Below are positions 54,235 through 63,057 of a stretch of 64,000 nucleotides of DNA, piece by piece (position 1 is the stretch's first letter; each line of letters starts with the position of its first letter). The notes under the pieces were generated by a model. That model worked only from the letters and a program-made list of their open reading frames with translations. It did not search any database and was not told the DNA's origin. This DNA comes from Kerstersia sp052103615 (GTDB taxonomy: Bacteria > Pseudomonadota > Gammaproteobacteria > Burkholderiales > Burkholderiaceae_B), in contig NZ_JBQEKA010000006.1 of NCBI RefSeq assembly GCF_052103615.1, positions 31,570 through 95,569 of the forward strand. The letters are read 5' to 3'. The position numbers and the translations under genes were made by a program.

Positions 54235-54954
54235 ATGATCCCGCTCAGGGAAAAACATGCGCTGGTGCTTTTCTCCGGAGGACAGGATTCCGCCACATGC
54301 CTGGCATGGGCGCTGAACCGCTATGGACGAGTCGAGACATTGGGCTTTGACTATGGTCAGCGCCACCGTGTCGAACTGGACTGCCGCACACGTCTGCGCA
54401 CCCAGGTCGCCAGCCTGAAGCCGGAATGGGCGGCACGCCTGGCAGACGACCATCTCTTGCCTGTGGATACCTTCCAGCATCTGGGCCAGACCGCCATGAC
54501 TGGCGATGTCGCCATCACCATGCAGGCCGATGGCCTGCCGAATACTTTCGTGCCCGGCCGGAATCTGATCTTCCTGACCTTCGCTGCCGCCCTGGCCTAC
54601 CGCCGCAACCTGAATGTCCTGATCGGCGGCATGACAGAAGCCGATTATTCCGGCTACCCGGATTGCCGCGACAACACCATCAAGGCTTTGCAGGTCGCGC
54701 TCAGCCTGGGCATGGAACGCCAGCTGACGCTTGAAACACCGCTGATGTGGCTGGACAAGACCGAGATATGGGAACTCGCCTGGCGGCTGGGCGGCGATAC
54801 CCTGGTCGAAACCATACGCCAGGATTCCCACACCTGCTACCTGGGCACGCGTGATGCCTTGCACTGCTGGGGCTACGGCTGCGGCAGCTGCCCGGCCTGC
54901 ACTCTGCGGGCGCGGGGTTATGTGCGCTGGGCCGCGCAGCACGCGCTGCGCTGA
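54235..54954 (+). CDS. queC: 7-Cyano-7-deazaguanine synthase QueC
   Basis: ATP-dependent enzyme of 239 aa that turns 7-carboxy-7-deazaguanine into preQ0 in queuosine synthesis. The PP-loop is SGGQDS at residues 14-19. GFDYGQRHRVEL and VPGRNLIFLTFA are family landmarks. The C-terminal zinc site is intact: C201, C216, C219 and C222 (GCGSCPAC). QueD, QueE and QueF are not nearby. AGGA lies upstream of the ATG. Confidence 0.96.
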   Translation: MIPLREKHALVLFSGGQDSATCLAWALNRYGRVETLGFDYGQRHRVELDCRTRLRTQVASLKPEWAARLADDHLLPVDTFQHLGQTAMTGDVAITMQADGLPNTFVPGRNLIFLTFAAALAYRRNLNVLIGGMTEADYSGYPDCRDNTIKALQVALSLGMERQLTLETPLMWLDKTEIWELAWRLGGDTLVETIRQDSHTCYLGTRDALHCWGYGCGSCPACTLRARGYVRWAAQHALR

Positions 54955-54973
54955 AGCGGCCTCCTGGCCGGGC

Positions 54974-55843
54974 TCAGACCGCCTCCAGTTCCACCCAATA
55001 ACCGCTGATCAGTTCAGCCGGACGGTGCTGGGCCTGCACTCGCGCCGAGACCTCCCAGGCATCAAAACGCACGCCCAGGCCGGCATAGACGCCATGCCCA
55101 TCGCCTGCTTCCAGCACCCCCGGCGTTTCAATGCCCTCGCCGGCACGGATGGCGCTGCCCGCACGGATATCATCGCCTGCCTTGATGCCCCAGCCTGAAT
55201 CCAGGTAATCCTCTACCTCCACGGCGCCCCCGGCAATCAGGCCACGGGTGATTTTCAGCGAACCCGCCACGGCGATCCGGCCTCCGACCTTGACCCCTTG
55301 CTGGCACACCAGGCTGGCCTTGGCTTCCAGATCGGCCCCCACCTGCAGGTTGCCGCCGATCTGGGCCTCGCCCGCCACGGCCACATCCCACTGCGCCCGC
55401 AATTGCCCGCCGCACTGAAGCTTGCCGCTCACCTCCAGCCCCCAGCCCGCCTGCACGTCCCCGCCAACCCGCAAATCCCCGGTGCAACGGATGCCGCCCT
55501 CCGCGTTGACATCCCCCCCGGCCTGGATGATATCGGCACGAATACTGCCCTGGGTGCGGATGCCGCGGCCGGTACGCACAATCGCATCCACCTCGATGCC
55601 CTGCCGCACCACCAGCTCTCCCGCGAAAATCATCGCGTTGGCTTCCACCGCATCGACCTGGCGCACGGCATCTATGGGGCCAAATTGATCCAGCAGCCAG
55701 CAGGCGTCCTCGATGCGGTTGGCGGCGACCAGCGCATCCAGCAATTGCTGGTACTCCCCCTGGCCATTGTGATCGCGGATAAACCAGCGGTAGCCCGCAG
55801 CGCAGGGTTGCTTGGCCTTAACGAAATTCTTGGTGAGTTGCAT
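54974..55843 (-). CDS. Beta-helical repeat protein with N-terminal KxPCAxGYRWF domain, unknown function
   Basis: Protein of 289 aa without signal peptide or membrane segment. The first 60 residues form a compact domain (NFVKAKQPCAAGYRWFIRDH, then YQQLLDALVAANRIEDACWL) with the Cys-Ala-x-Gly-x-x-Trp-Phe motif seen at the start of assorted uncharacterised bacterial proteins. Residues 65-250 are a long series of hexapeptide-like Gly/Val/Ile repeats (GDLRVGGDVQAGWGLEVSGK, GEAQIGGNLQVGADLEAK), predicted to wind as a parallel beta-helix like bactofilins. It is convergent with queC and monocistronic. I do not recognise a function. Confidence 0.8.
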   Translation of the reverse strand: MQLTKNFVKAKQPCAAGYRWFIRDHNGQGEYQQLLDALVAANRIEDACWLLDQFGPIDAVRQVDAVEANAMIFAGELVVRQGIEVDAIVRTGRGIRTQGSIRADIIQAGGDVNAEGGIRCTGDLRVGGDVQAGWGLEVSGKLQCGGQLRAQWDVAVAGEAQIGGNLQVGADLEAKASLVCQQGVKVGGRIAVAGSLKITRGLIAGGAVEVEDYLDSGWGIKAGDDIRAGSAIRAGEGIETPGVLEAGDGHGVYAGLGVRFDAWEVSARVQAQHRPAELISGYWVELEAV

Positions 55844-56371
55844 GATGCCCGTGCTGGCCAGCCGTGTCCGTCAGACAAGGCAGCCATAGATGTGCTTGCG
55901 GAAAGACGCTGCCGCATTTGGCCATCAGGCCAGCGGCAGCGAATCAGGAGGGCAGCGCCTGGACGGCGCTGCGGCAAGAAACACACGGCGTATCAGCCGG
56001 GTTTGGCACGGGCAAAGGTAGAGCGGAAAGCCAGTTCCTGCGGGTCCAGCGGACGCCAGCGGGTTTGCGCAACAACGCCCGGCGTGAACCTGCCACGGCC
56101 GGCATAGCGATGTTTGAACGAGATCGTAGAGCGGCGGACCGCAAGCGCAGACACGGGAACCGGGCGAGGCGAAAGAAAAAGGCAAAAACGGGAAGCAGAA
56201 ACCACACAGCCGCCAAAATTGCGCATGAAGGCAATGGGCGGCTGCTGCAGACTGCGGATATCTTAGCAGGCGTCAGGACGGCTTCACAAGAAAAGCCCGC
56301 CGCCAGGCGCGGCAAGCGTGGCAATGACGCCACTGCCGCCGCGCGCTTGGCGGCAGTGGCCCACGCTCTAA
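55844..56371. other. Intergenic region between beta-helical protein gene and tctA
   Basis: About 530 bases. Open frames exist on both strands (55864-56439 plus, 55944-56333 minus), but they are rich in Arg, Ala and Ser, lack ribosome sites and resemble nothing known, so I treat the stretch as noncoding. The left part should contain the promoter of the beta-helical protein gene; the right part holds the tctA terminator. Confidence 0.45.
56329..56360 (-). terminator. Hairpin after tctA
   Basis: GCCACTGCCGCC at 56329-56340 is the exact reverse complement of GGCGGCAGTGGC at 56349-56360. It lies 11 bases beyond the tctA stop. No T-run follows, so termination strength is uncertain. Confidence 0.5.
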
Positions 56372-57880
56372 TCAGGCTTCAACCTGGCGGTTGCCGCCGC
56401 GCAGGCGCTTCCACCATTTGGTCTGCGACACAATGGTGAACACCAGCGCCAGCAGAATGGCCGCCGACAACGGTGACGTCACGAAGCCCATCAGGAACTC
56501 GCCCGGATTTTCACCTGCCGACAACATGGCCTGACGATAGGAACGATCCATCAATGGCCCCAGCACCATGCCCAGAATGACCGGCCCCACCTGGAAGCCA
56601 TAAATCTTCAGGAAATAGCCCAATACCCCAAAACCCAGCATCCAGTAAACATCCATCAGATTGTTATTGATGGAATACGCCCCTACCACTGACAGGACCA
56701 GAATGACAGGCAGCAAGATACGCTTGGGTGTCTCAACAACCTTGGCAAATAGCTTGATGCCGGATAGGCCGAAGATCAGCAGGAAGATATTGGCCAGTGT
56801 CAGGCTGCCCACCGTGAACCAAAACAGGTGCGGCGTTTCGATCATCAGCATGGGGCCAGGCTTGAGACCATGGATATAAAGCGCCCCGATAATAATGGCA
56901 GTCACGGCGTCACCAGGGATACCGAGCGTCAGCATGGGAATATACGCTGCCGGAACCGCCGAATTATTGGCAGTTTCAGGTGCCACAATCCCTTCGTAGG
57001 CGCCCTGACCAAACGGCACTTCAGGATTTTTCACCACGCGGCGCGCATGGTCGTAGGCCATCAGCGCCGCAATATCGCCACCGGCGCCCGGCAAGGCGCC
57101 AACACCGACGCCTATCGCGGAACTGCGCACCGTCAACGGTAAATACTTGCGTATCATTTTCCACGACGGAACAATCTTGCTGACATTCTGTTTGACCGTT
57201 TGCCCATGCAGATCATGCAGCTGCGTCAAGATTTCAGCCACCCCGAAAAAGCCTATCATGGCCGCGATGTACGAAATCCCGGCGGTCAATTCCAGACTGC
57301 CGAACGTGAAACGCGGCTGCGCCGTCAGCGGATCCAGGCCGACTGAACCGATCAGCACGCCCAAGGCGCCGGCAAACATACCCTTGGAGAGGGAACCGCC
57401 GGACAAACTGCCCACCAGCAACAGCCCCCAGGCAGCCAGCAACAAATACTCCCTGGGACCGAAATTCAACGCGAACTCGGCGACGACCGGCGCCGCAATC
57501 GCCAGCACGGCAATCGCGATAAAGCCACCAATCACCGATACCACCGTTGTCAGCCCGATCGCCAAACCGGCTTCGCCGCGCTTGGCAATGGGGTAGCCAT
57601 CCAGGGATGTGGCGATCTGCGCCGGGCCGCCGGGAATATTCAGCAGAATGGACGCGCGCGAACCGCCATAGACGCCACCAAGATAAATCCCGGCAATCAG
57701 CACCAGCGCTTCATTCACGGGCCATTTGAATGTAAAGGAAATCAGGATGGAAACCGCCATCGTGACCGACAGGCCGGGAATGGCGCCAATATAGATCCCT
57801 GCGAATGTACCGATCGCTGCCATCATCAGCAGCTTGGGCTCAGTCCAGGCGATCAGAAAATATTGCAATGCATCGTTCAT
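56372..57880 (-). CDS. tctA: Tripartite tricarboxylate transporter large permease TctA
   Basis: Inner-membrane permease of 502 aa from the ATG at 57880, one base after tctB ends. About twelve hydrophobic segments are present. Family motifs are GIYIGAIPGLSVTMAVSILI, YGGSRASILLNIPGGPAQIATSLDGYP and the second-half repeat VGALPGAGGDIAALMAYDHAR with ETANNSAVPAAYIPMLTLGIPGD. It moves a carboxylate delivered by the periplasmic TctC-type protein. The substrate is unknown; the IclR regulator hints at an aromatic or organic acid. Confidence 0.96.
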   Translation of the reverse strand: MNDALQYFLIAWTEPKLLMMAAIGTFAGIYIGAIPGLSVTMAVSILISFTFKWPVNEALVLIAGIYLGGVYGGSRASILLNIPGGPAQIATSLDGYPIAKRGEAGLAIGLTTVVSVIGGFIAIAVLAIAAPVVAEFALNFGPREYLLLAAWGLLLVGSLSGGSLSKGMFAGALGVLIGSVGLDPLTAQPRFTFGSLELTAGISYIAAMIGFFGVAEILTQLHDLHGQTVKQNVSKIVPSWKMIRKYLPLTVRSSAIGVGVGALPGAGGDIAALMAYDHARRVVKNPEVPFGQGAYEGIVAPETANNSAVPAAYIPMLTLGIPGDAVTAIIIGALYIHGLKPGPMLMIETPHLFWFTVGSLTLANIFLLIFGLSGIKLFAKVVETPKRILLPVILVLSVVGAYSINNNLMDVYWMLGFGVLGYFLKIYGFQVGPVILGMVLGPLMDRSYRQAMLSAGENPGEFLMGFVTSPLSAAILLALVFTIVSQTKWWKRLRGGNRQVEA

Positions 57881-57881
57881 C

Positions 57882-58367
57882 TCAGATCCCTTGCAACCAG
57901 GTACCGGCCGGCAGAATGACGGAAAACAGGGTTTCAAAAACCACGTGAATCACACCCAGGAATACTGCCGGAATCAACAACGTCACCCACCAACGGCGGC
58001 TACCCAGCAATAGCATTGTGCAAGCCAGGAACAGGTACGAGGACAACAGGAAACCCAGGCGCTCCATCAGGACCATATAGGCCAGCATGGCCAGGCTGAC
58101 CCAGAGCACGACCGACGGCAAAATCTTGCGGAAGAACTCCGCCGCAACCGGGCTGCTGTATGCCGCCGATGCCTTGAACGTGCGCCAGACAAAATGCAGG
58201 GCGCAAACCACCATCAGAAAGGCGGCCGCCATGGGGAAGGACCCGGCGGACGCCAGGGATTCAAAACCGGAAATATCGTAGGCGTGCCAAAGCAGAAAGG
58301 CTGCCAATCCCAACAGCAGGACGACAAATACCAGCTCGCCTGCCTGACGCTGTGCTTGTTGCTTCAT
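57882..58367 (-). CDS. tctB: Tripartite tricarboxylate transporter small subunit TctB
   Basis: Four-helix inner-membrane protein of 161 aa, typical for TctB. I took the ATG at 58367 rather than the in-frame TTG at 58370. The hydrophobic segments FVVLLLGLAAFLLWHAYDI, FPMAAAFLMVVCALHFVWRTF, YMVLMERLGFLLSSYLFLAC and LLIPAVFLGVIHVVFETLF match the family layout. It stabilises or assists TctA and is cotranscribed with it. Confidence 0.92.
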   Translation of the reverse strand: MKQQAQRQAGELVFVVLLLGLAAFLLWHAYDISGFESLASAGSFPMAAAFLMVVCALHFVWRTFKASAAYSSPVAAEFFRKILPSVVLWVSLAMLAYMVLMERLGFLLSSYLFLACTMLLLGSRRWWVTLLIPAVFLGVIHVVFETLFSVILPAGTWLQGI

Positions 58368-58509
58368 CAAATATCTCTCTTTTCCGTACGCTCAGGCAAG
58401 GCGTCCGGCAAGTGTGTGACACACCAGCCGGACGTCCGCTTGCCATGCTTGCCGGAATGCAGGAGGGGCAGACCATCGCCTGGAGGAAACGGCCTGCCCG
58501 CGCCTGTCA

Positions 58510-59514
58510 TCAGGGCTTGGGAATACCCAAGGCCTCGGGGCTGGTCTTGGCTGCGCCCACCGAGTCATACAGCCATGCCGTGGTGGATTGCCACTTGTCG
58601 AGGAAATCCTGGGCTTCCTGGCCGCTCAGGTTCAGCACTCGCGTTCCGCGGTCAGCGTTGAACTTCAGGTAGTCGGGCGATGCCGCTGCCTTGGAGAAAG
58701 CATCGGACAACTTCGCCTTGACGGCATCCGGCGTTTCCTTGCGGACAAACACGCCATAGAACGGCCCCCAGGGCAGATGGCGTTCCAGGCCATCGAGTGC
58801 GGCAGCTTCCGTCATCGGCGGGATATCGCCGAAGGGTTCGGTGCGCAGCACGCCCAAGGCCTTCAAGCGGCCCGCCTTCACATGTTCCAGCACCGCGCCG
58901 GAGGCAATGAAGCCGATATCGGCGTGGCCGCCCTGCAGCGCGGCAATGGCCGGGCCATCGCCATCAAACGGCACCAGCGTCGTTTCAAACGGCGTGACGT
59001 CGTTAATCATGGCGTTGATCGTGAAAGGCACCGTGCCTTGGCCTGCGATGTATTGCTTGATCTTCTTGGGGTTGGCCTTCACGTAATCGAACAGTTCCTG
59101 CGTCGTATTGGCCGGCACATTGGGATTGGCCACCAGCAGGATGGAGTCATTGATGGACACGATATTGATGGGCGTGAACTCGCCGAAATCAAACGGCGCC
59201 AGGTTCAGCACACGGTACAGCGCCTGCGGTTCGGCAGCCATCAGAACCGTGTAACCATCGGGCTGTTGCCGCAGCGCGAAGTTCGCGCCCACCGCCCCGG
59301 AACCGCCAGTCCGGTTCTGAATCACCAGTTTCTTGCCCAGCTCGTCTTCCGCCAGCGGCGCCAGCGCGCGCATGGCAACGTCCGTTGCGCCTCCGGCGCC
59401 CCAAGGCACGATTGCGGTGATATCCCGGCGGGGATAGTCGTCAGCCTGCGCCGGCGCAGCCGCCGCACCCAGAATACCGGCCAGCGCCAATGCGCCCAAG
59501 CAGCGTTTCATCAT
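58510..59514 (-). CDS. tctC: Tripartite tricarboxylate transporter substrate-binding protein (Bug/TctC)
   Basis: Periplasmic solute receptor of 334 aa. I favour the ATG at 59514 because AGAGGA is six bases upstream; the ATG at 59520 abuts that site. The signal peptide ends at PAQADDYP. ITAIVPWGAGGATDVAMRAL and VIQNRTGGSGAVGANFAL are the two ligand-carboxylate-binding loops of Bug proteins. This large family is expanded in Bordetella and relatives. It heads the tctCBA operon. Confidence 0.94.
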   Translation of the reverse strand: MMKRCLGALALAGILGAAAAPAQADDYPRRDITAIVPWGAGGATDVAMRALAPLAEDELGKKLVIQNRTGGSGAVGANFALRQQPDGYTVLMAAEPQALYRVLNLAPFDFGEFTPINIVSINDSILLVANPNVPANTTQELFDYVKANPKKIKQYIAGQGTVPFTINAMINDVTPFETTLVPFDGDGPAIAALQGGHADIGFIASGAVLEHVKAGRLKALGVLRTEPFGDIPPMTEAAALDGLERHLPWGPFYGVFVRKETPDAVKAKLSDAFSKAAASPDYLKFNADRGTRVLNLSGQEAQDFLDKWQSTTAWLYDSVGAAKTSPEALGIPKP

Positions 59515-59956
59515 TGCCATTCCTCTTATCCCCTTTGCATGTTTGGTTTCATCGCCGCTTTTCCCGGCAAAATCGGAACCTGATTAATATTTGGAACTGG
59601 ATTCTATTTGAAACAAGATTCACGAAATCAACCATCGGGGATTGCCCTAATTCAGGCCTCATTCAGGTGCTGAAAATGCAGCCTGATGATCGGCCGCCGG
59701 GCAAAACAGACAGCGCCCCCGCGCCTGACCAGACCGGGATGCCAGGCCCTGCCGGGGGTCATGCGGGGCCTGGCTGGCCGCCGCGCTTGGATTCTCGTTC
59801 TATTTGAAATAGGATGCAGTGCCAGAGCCATCCTTGTTATCCCGGTGGCCCGGGCCTTGTCCCTGCCCGCATGACCCACTTGCATACCGCCGAGCCGGAT
59901 ACGTAAGATGCCATGTCTCCGTTGCGGGACAGCCTTATTTGATAGGATCGTTGCAC
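59515..59956. promoter_or_regulatory. Divergent regulatory region tctC / iclR
   Basis: A 442-base gap between the divergent tctC and IclR genes. It holds two candidate regulator sites: TTGGAACTGGATTCTA at 59591-59606 near tctC, and TTGGATTCT (59787-59795) with the near-palindrome TTCTATTTGAAATAGGA (59798-59814) near iclR. TTCTATTTGAAA-like sequence also follows the first site (59602-59613). No gene is visible between them. Confidence 0.6.
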
Positions 59957-60742
59957 ATGCCTCCCTCCCGCGACCGAGCCCTGCGAGTCGTCGAATTGCT
60001 GGCCCATTGTCCCGATGGACTGCCCATGTCGGAAATTGCGGAACGCCTTGCGATCCCCAAGACTGCCATCCACCGCTTGCTGGGCGACCTGCAGCAAATG
60101 GGGTATGTCAGCCATACGCATGATGGCCGCTTCTGTCTGACCATCAAGATCATTTCTATCGCGCTGGACTATCTGGCCGCCACCGGCCTGACGGATGCCG
60201 TGCAACCGCCGCTGGACCATGCCGCGCGGCAAAGCGGCGAGCTGGCGCGCCTGGCCGTCGTCAATCATGAAGAATTGATCTGGATCGCCAAAGCCCAGGG
60301 CGCCGGGCCTGGCCTGCGCTACGAACCCGGCCCGGGCTGCGTTGTAAACCTGGCCGCCACCGCCACTGGCCTGGCCTGGCTGGCCACCCTGCCGGAAGAC
60401 CAGGCGCTGCGCCTGATCGCCATACAAGGGCTGACACCTGAACCCACGCAGGGGCCGCAGGCGCCGCGCTCCATCCAGGCCGTGCTGAAACGGCTGGAAA
60501 AAGTGCGTGCCCAGGGCCACGCCATGATGTTCGACTCCAATGAGAACGGCATGAGCGCGCTGGCCGTGCCTGTCTTCACCCCTGGCAGCCATCAAGCGCT
60601 GGGCGCCTTGTGCATCACCGGGCCGTCATTCCGGTTTACGCAGGCCCGCATGGAAGCACTGATCCCTGCCGCGCTGGAAACCGCCACGGCGCTCGGCCGG
60701 GCCAGCCGCGACTCTCCTCTCCTGGCGCGTGTCCTGATCTGA
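59957..60742 (+). CDS. IclR-family transcriptional regulator
   Basis: Regulator of 261 aa from the ATG at 59957 (MPPSRDRALRVVELLAHCPD); the open frame extends to 59819 without homology. The winged helix-turn-helix spans about residues 5-60 (LPMSEIAERLAIPKTAIHRL LGDLQQMGYV), and the IclR effector domain follows (SGELARLAVVNHEELIWIAK, CVVNLAATATGLAWLATLPE). Divergence from tctCBA and the shared operator-like repeat before the MHS symporter suggest that it controls both transporters. Confidence 0.9.
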   Translation: MPPSRDRALRVVELLAHCPDGLPMSEIAERLAIPKTAIHRLLGDLQQMGYVSHTHDGRFCLTIKIISIALDYLAATGLTDAVQPPLDHAARQSGELARLAVVNHEELIWIAKAQGAGPGLRYEPGPGCVVNLAATATGLAWLATLPEDQALRLIAIQGLTPEPTQGPQAPRSIQAVLKRLEKVRAQGHAMMFDSNENGMSALAVPVFTPGSHQALGALCITGPSFRFTQARMEALIPAALETATALGRASRDSPLLARVLI

Positions 60743-60775
60743 GCCGCCGCCTGCCCGCGCTCTGAAGCCAGACGC

Positions 60776-60807
60776 AAAAAGGCCAGCCTTCAAAGGCTGG
60801 CCTTTTT
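60776..60807. terminator. Bidirectional terminator between iclR and MHS symporter
   Basis: AAAAAGGCCAGCC (60776-60788) and GGCTGGCCTTTTT (60795-60807) are exact reverse complements around TTCAAA. Both strands have the stem followed by T-runs, so it can end both convergent transcripts. Confidence 0.93.
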
Positions 60808-60865
60808 CATTTTGCAGAGCAGGATGCGCCAGCCGGGCTTACCGGCCAGCGCATCACTGATTCGC

Positions 60866-62260
60866 TCAAGCCTTGTCGGCGCGCGCCTGGGCAATGGCGG
60901 CGGCACGCAAACGGTCGTACTCATCCTTGGGCACGGGCTTGGCATTCGGATCACCCAGATCCTGGCTGCGGATCCGGTACGTTTCACGCGCCGTCCAGGC
61001 TGCCATGGCGGCAATCACCGTCACAGCAAAAGCGATGGAACCGACGATCAGCGGAATGCTGCGCGACTCGGGCGGCGCCACGATGGTGAACAGTGCGGGC
61101 AGCAAGGCCGAGATGGTCGTGCCGGTATTTTGCGCAATCGCCATGGCCGACACACGGGTACGGGCCGGGAACAGTTCCGGGAAGTAGCTCGGGAAGATCG
61201 CGTTGTAACCCTGGTACACCACGCCCCACATCAGCAGCGAGAACGTAATCGCCAGCGGCACGCTCTTGATGCTAATGGCATACAGGTAAGCGAAGGCCAG
61301 CAGACCGGACACCAGCGCACCGACGATAATGGGGGTGCGGCGGCCGATACGGTCGGACAGATTGCCCACGAACGGAATGATCAGCACCGCCAGGCAGTTG
61401 CCCAGTACCGGAATCCAGAGATACACATCCTTGGCGAAACCGATGCCATAGGCCGGCTGCACCGCGTATGCCGCACCGAAAATCGTGGCAATTACAGGGA
61501 TGACGTTCATCAACGCCATGCAGGCCACGCGCAGCATATCGCGCCAGTAGTACTTGAAGGCGTCGATAACCGGCGTGCGCACCGGCGCGCCTTCCTTGGC
61601 TTCTTCGCGGAAAATCGGCGTCTCATCAACCTTGCGGCGGATGACGTAACCCATGATGATAACGATGAAGCTCAACAGGAACGGAATGCGCCAGCCCCAG
61701 CTATTGAAGGCATCTTCCGGCATATAGTGTGCCAGGGGCAGGAACACGGCAGCCGCCAGAATCTGGCCCACCTGCACGCCTTGCAGCGTGAAGCTGGCAA
61801 AGAAGCCGCGGCGGCCAAACGGCGAGTGTTCCAGAATCATCGAGCTGGCGCCCGAGATTTCACCGGCAACGGCAAAACCTTGCACCAGGCGCAGCAGCAC
61901 CAGCAGCGCAGGGGCCCACAGTCCAACCTGGTTATAGGTGGGGAGCAAACCCACGGCAATCGTGGAGAAGCCCATCAGGAACATACACGTCAGCAATACG
62001 TTCTTACGGCCTTTCGTGTCTCCCCAGTGGCCCAGGACGAAAGCGCCGATAGGACGCGCCACATACCCGACACCATAGGTTGCCAGCGAAGCCACGATAG
62101 CGACTTTCGGGTCAGTGCTGGGGAAGAAGATCTGCGGGAACACCAGGGCCGCGGCCGTGGCGTAAATAAAGAAGTCGTAGTATTCGAGGACAGAACCCAG
62201 CCAGCCACTTGCCGTCGCGCGGCGGGTCTGGACGGCATGTTCGGTATCAATTTTTGTCAT
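60866..62260 (-). CDS. MHS-family MFS symporter (organic-acid/metabolite uptake)
   Basis: Inner-membrane proton symporter of 464 aa from the ATG at 62260, preceded by CAGGAGC. The opening TASGWLGSVLEYYDFFIYATAAALVFPQIFF is the hallmark of the metabolite:H+ symporter group (ShiA, ProP, KgtP). YVARPIGAFVLGHWGDTKGRKN is the MFS loop-2/3 motif and FAVAGEISGASSMILEH the fourth-helix region. Twelve hydrophobic segments are visible. The IclR-type element upstream suggests a carboxylate shared with the TctCBA system. Confidence 0.93.
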   Translation of the reverse strand: MTKIDTEHAVQTRRATASGWLGSVLEYYDFFIYATAAALVFPQIFFPSTDPKVAIVASLATYGVGYVARPIGAFVLGHWGDTKGRKNVLLTCMFLMGFSTIAVGLLPTYNQVGLWAPALLVLLRLVQGFAVAGEISGASSMILEHSPFGRRGFFASFTLQGVQVGQILAAAVFLPLAHYMPEDAFNSWGWRIPFLLSFIVIIMGYVIRRKVDETPIFREEAKEGAPVRTPVIDAFKYYWRDMLRVACMALMNVIPVIATIFGAAYAVQPAYGIGFAKDVYLWIPVLGNCLAVLIIPFVGNLSDRIGRRTPIIVGALVSGLLAFAYLYAISIKSVPLAITFSLLMWGVVYQGYNAIFPSYFPELFPARTRVSAMAIAQNTGTTISALLPALFTIVAPPESRSIPLIVGSIAFAVTVIAAMAAWTARETYRIRSQDLGDPNAKPVPKDEYDRLRAAAIAQARADKA

Positions 62261-62411
62261 GTGTGCTCCTGTATTCCACCCTCTGAGAGAGCGGAGCTGC
62301 TGGTACGCGCCAGCGTCAACGCCCATTTATATGCCAGGCAGGGGGCTATCTTGCGCCCGGCAAAATCCAGAATGAAGTTCCTATTTCTGGATTTTTCCTT
62401 ATTTTTGGAAA

Positions 62412-62427
62412 TTGGAACTGGATTCTA
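62412..62427. promoter_or_regulatory. Repeated regulator element upstream of MHS symporter
   Basis: TTGGAACTGGATTCTA here is identical at all 16 positions to the copy at 59591-59606 upstream of tctC. It lies about 150 bases before the symporter start. A binding site for the neighbouring IclR protein is the likely explanation. Confidence 0.6.
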
Positions 62428-62513
62428 GATCAAGAAACTTGCAAGCGCCTGAATCAGGGTCTAACAAAATCCACTATCAGTTATGCCGGGAAATCATCAT
62501 CGCCTCCGCAGCC

Positions 62514-62983
62514 TGTGGATAAAAGTGTGAAGAACCTTGCCCGAAATGGGCCTGTCAGTCCGTACAGTACCCGCTCAGGCCATGACAGGCCAGCCATTTT
62601 CCCGGCCAGCGGCCAGCCGCTCTACCCATGCCGGGCCTGCTTGCCCTTCCGGCATGGAACGCGTCCCTCCTTCTGCGGGCGCCCCCCAGCATCATCATTC
62701 CAGTCTGACCAAAATCAGCAGGAAAGATCCATACGGGATTACACCAACCGCCTGAAAACCCGCATGAAATCTAGCCTTATTTCGATAAGGCGCAGGCATT
62801 CACTCCCCGGCAAGACATCCTTCCGGCATCAGGTCTGCGCCGTTTTTACCTGTCACCAGACAGCGCCGGGCGCTCACCGGGACACTCGCTCGCAGCCTTT
62901 TTAGCGCCCCGCCCGCCTGCCCGAAAAAGTTATCCACAGGCCTGTTGCAAAAACCAAGCAATACCTGCCTGAATTGTGGATAA
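62514..62983. other. Cluster of three perfect DnaA boxes
   Basis: TGTGGATAA at 62514-62522, TTATCCACA at 62930-62938 and TGTGGATAA at 62975-62983 each match the consensus 9-mer exactly. The last two face each other across 36 bases. They would bind DnaA-ATP or DnaA-ADP with high affinity. Confidence 0.65.
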
Positions 62984-63000
62984 CCACTATTGCAGGCACA

Positions 63001-63028
63001 AAAAAACCAGCCCGTTTTCACGGGCTGG
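63001..63028 (-). terminator. Terminator of the lipoprotein gene
   Basis: CCAGCCCG (63007-63014) and CGGGCTGG (63021-63028) pair around TTTTCA. On the minus strand the stem is followed by six or seven T (complement of 63000-63006), a standard rho-independent terminator 30 bases past the stop. Confidence 0.9.
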
Positions 63029-63057
63029 CCAGTGCAGACTATTCAGAAATGTGCTTG

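Larger units (their letters stand above)
62261..63000. other. Long noncoding gap with DnaA boxes and MHS promoter
   Basis: Nearly 800 bases separate the symporter gene from the next stop codon. The left end is AT-rich and carries the repeated regulator element at 62412-62427. The middle has short frames without homology. Three perfect DnaA boxes lie at 62514-62522, 62930-62938 and 62975-62983. No tRNA or small RNA could be recognised by eye. Confidence 0.6.

Noticed and set aside
55864..56439. Open frames on both strands between the beta-helical protein gene and tctA
   Set aside because: Neither has a ribosome site or recognisable sequence; one runs into tctA antisense.
62261..63000. Chromosomal replication origin
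   Set aside because: Three DnaA boxes are present, but none of the usual origin genes and no obvious AT-rich 13-mer array; reported only as a DnaA-box cluster.
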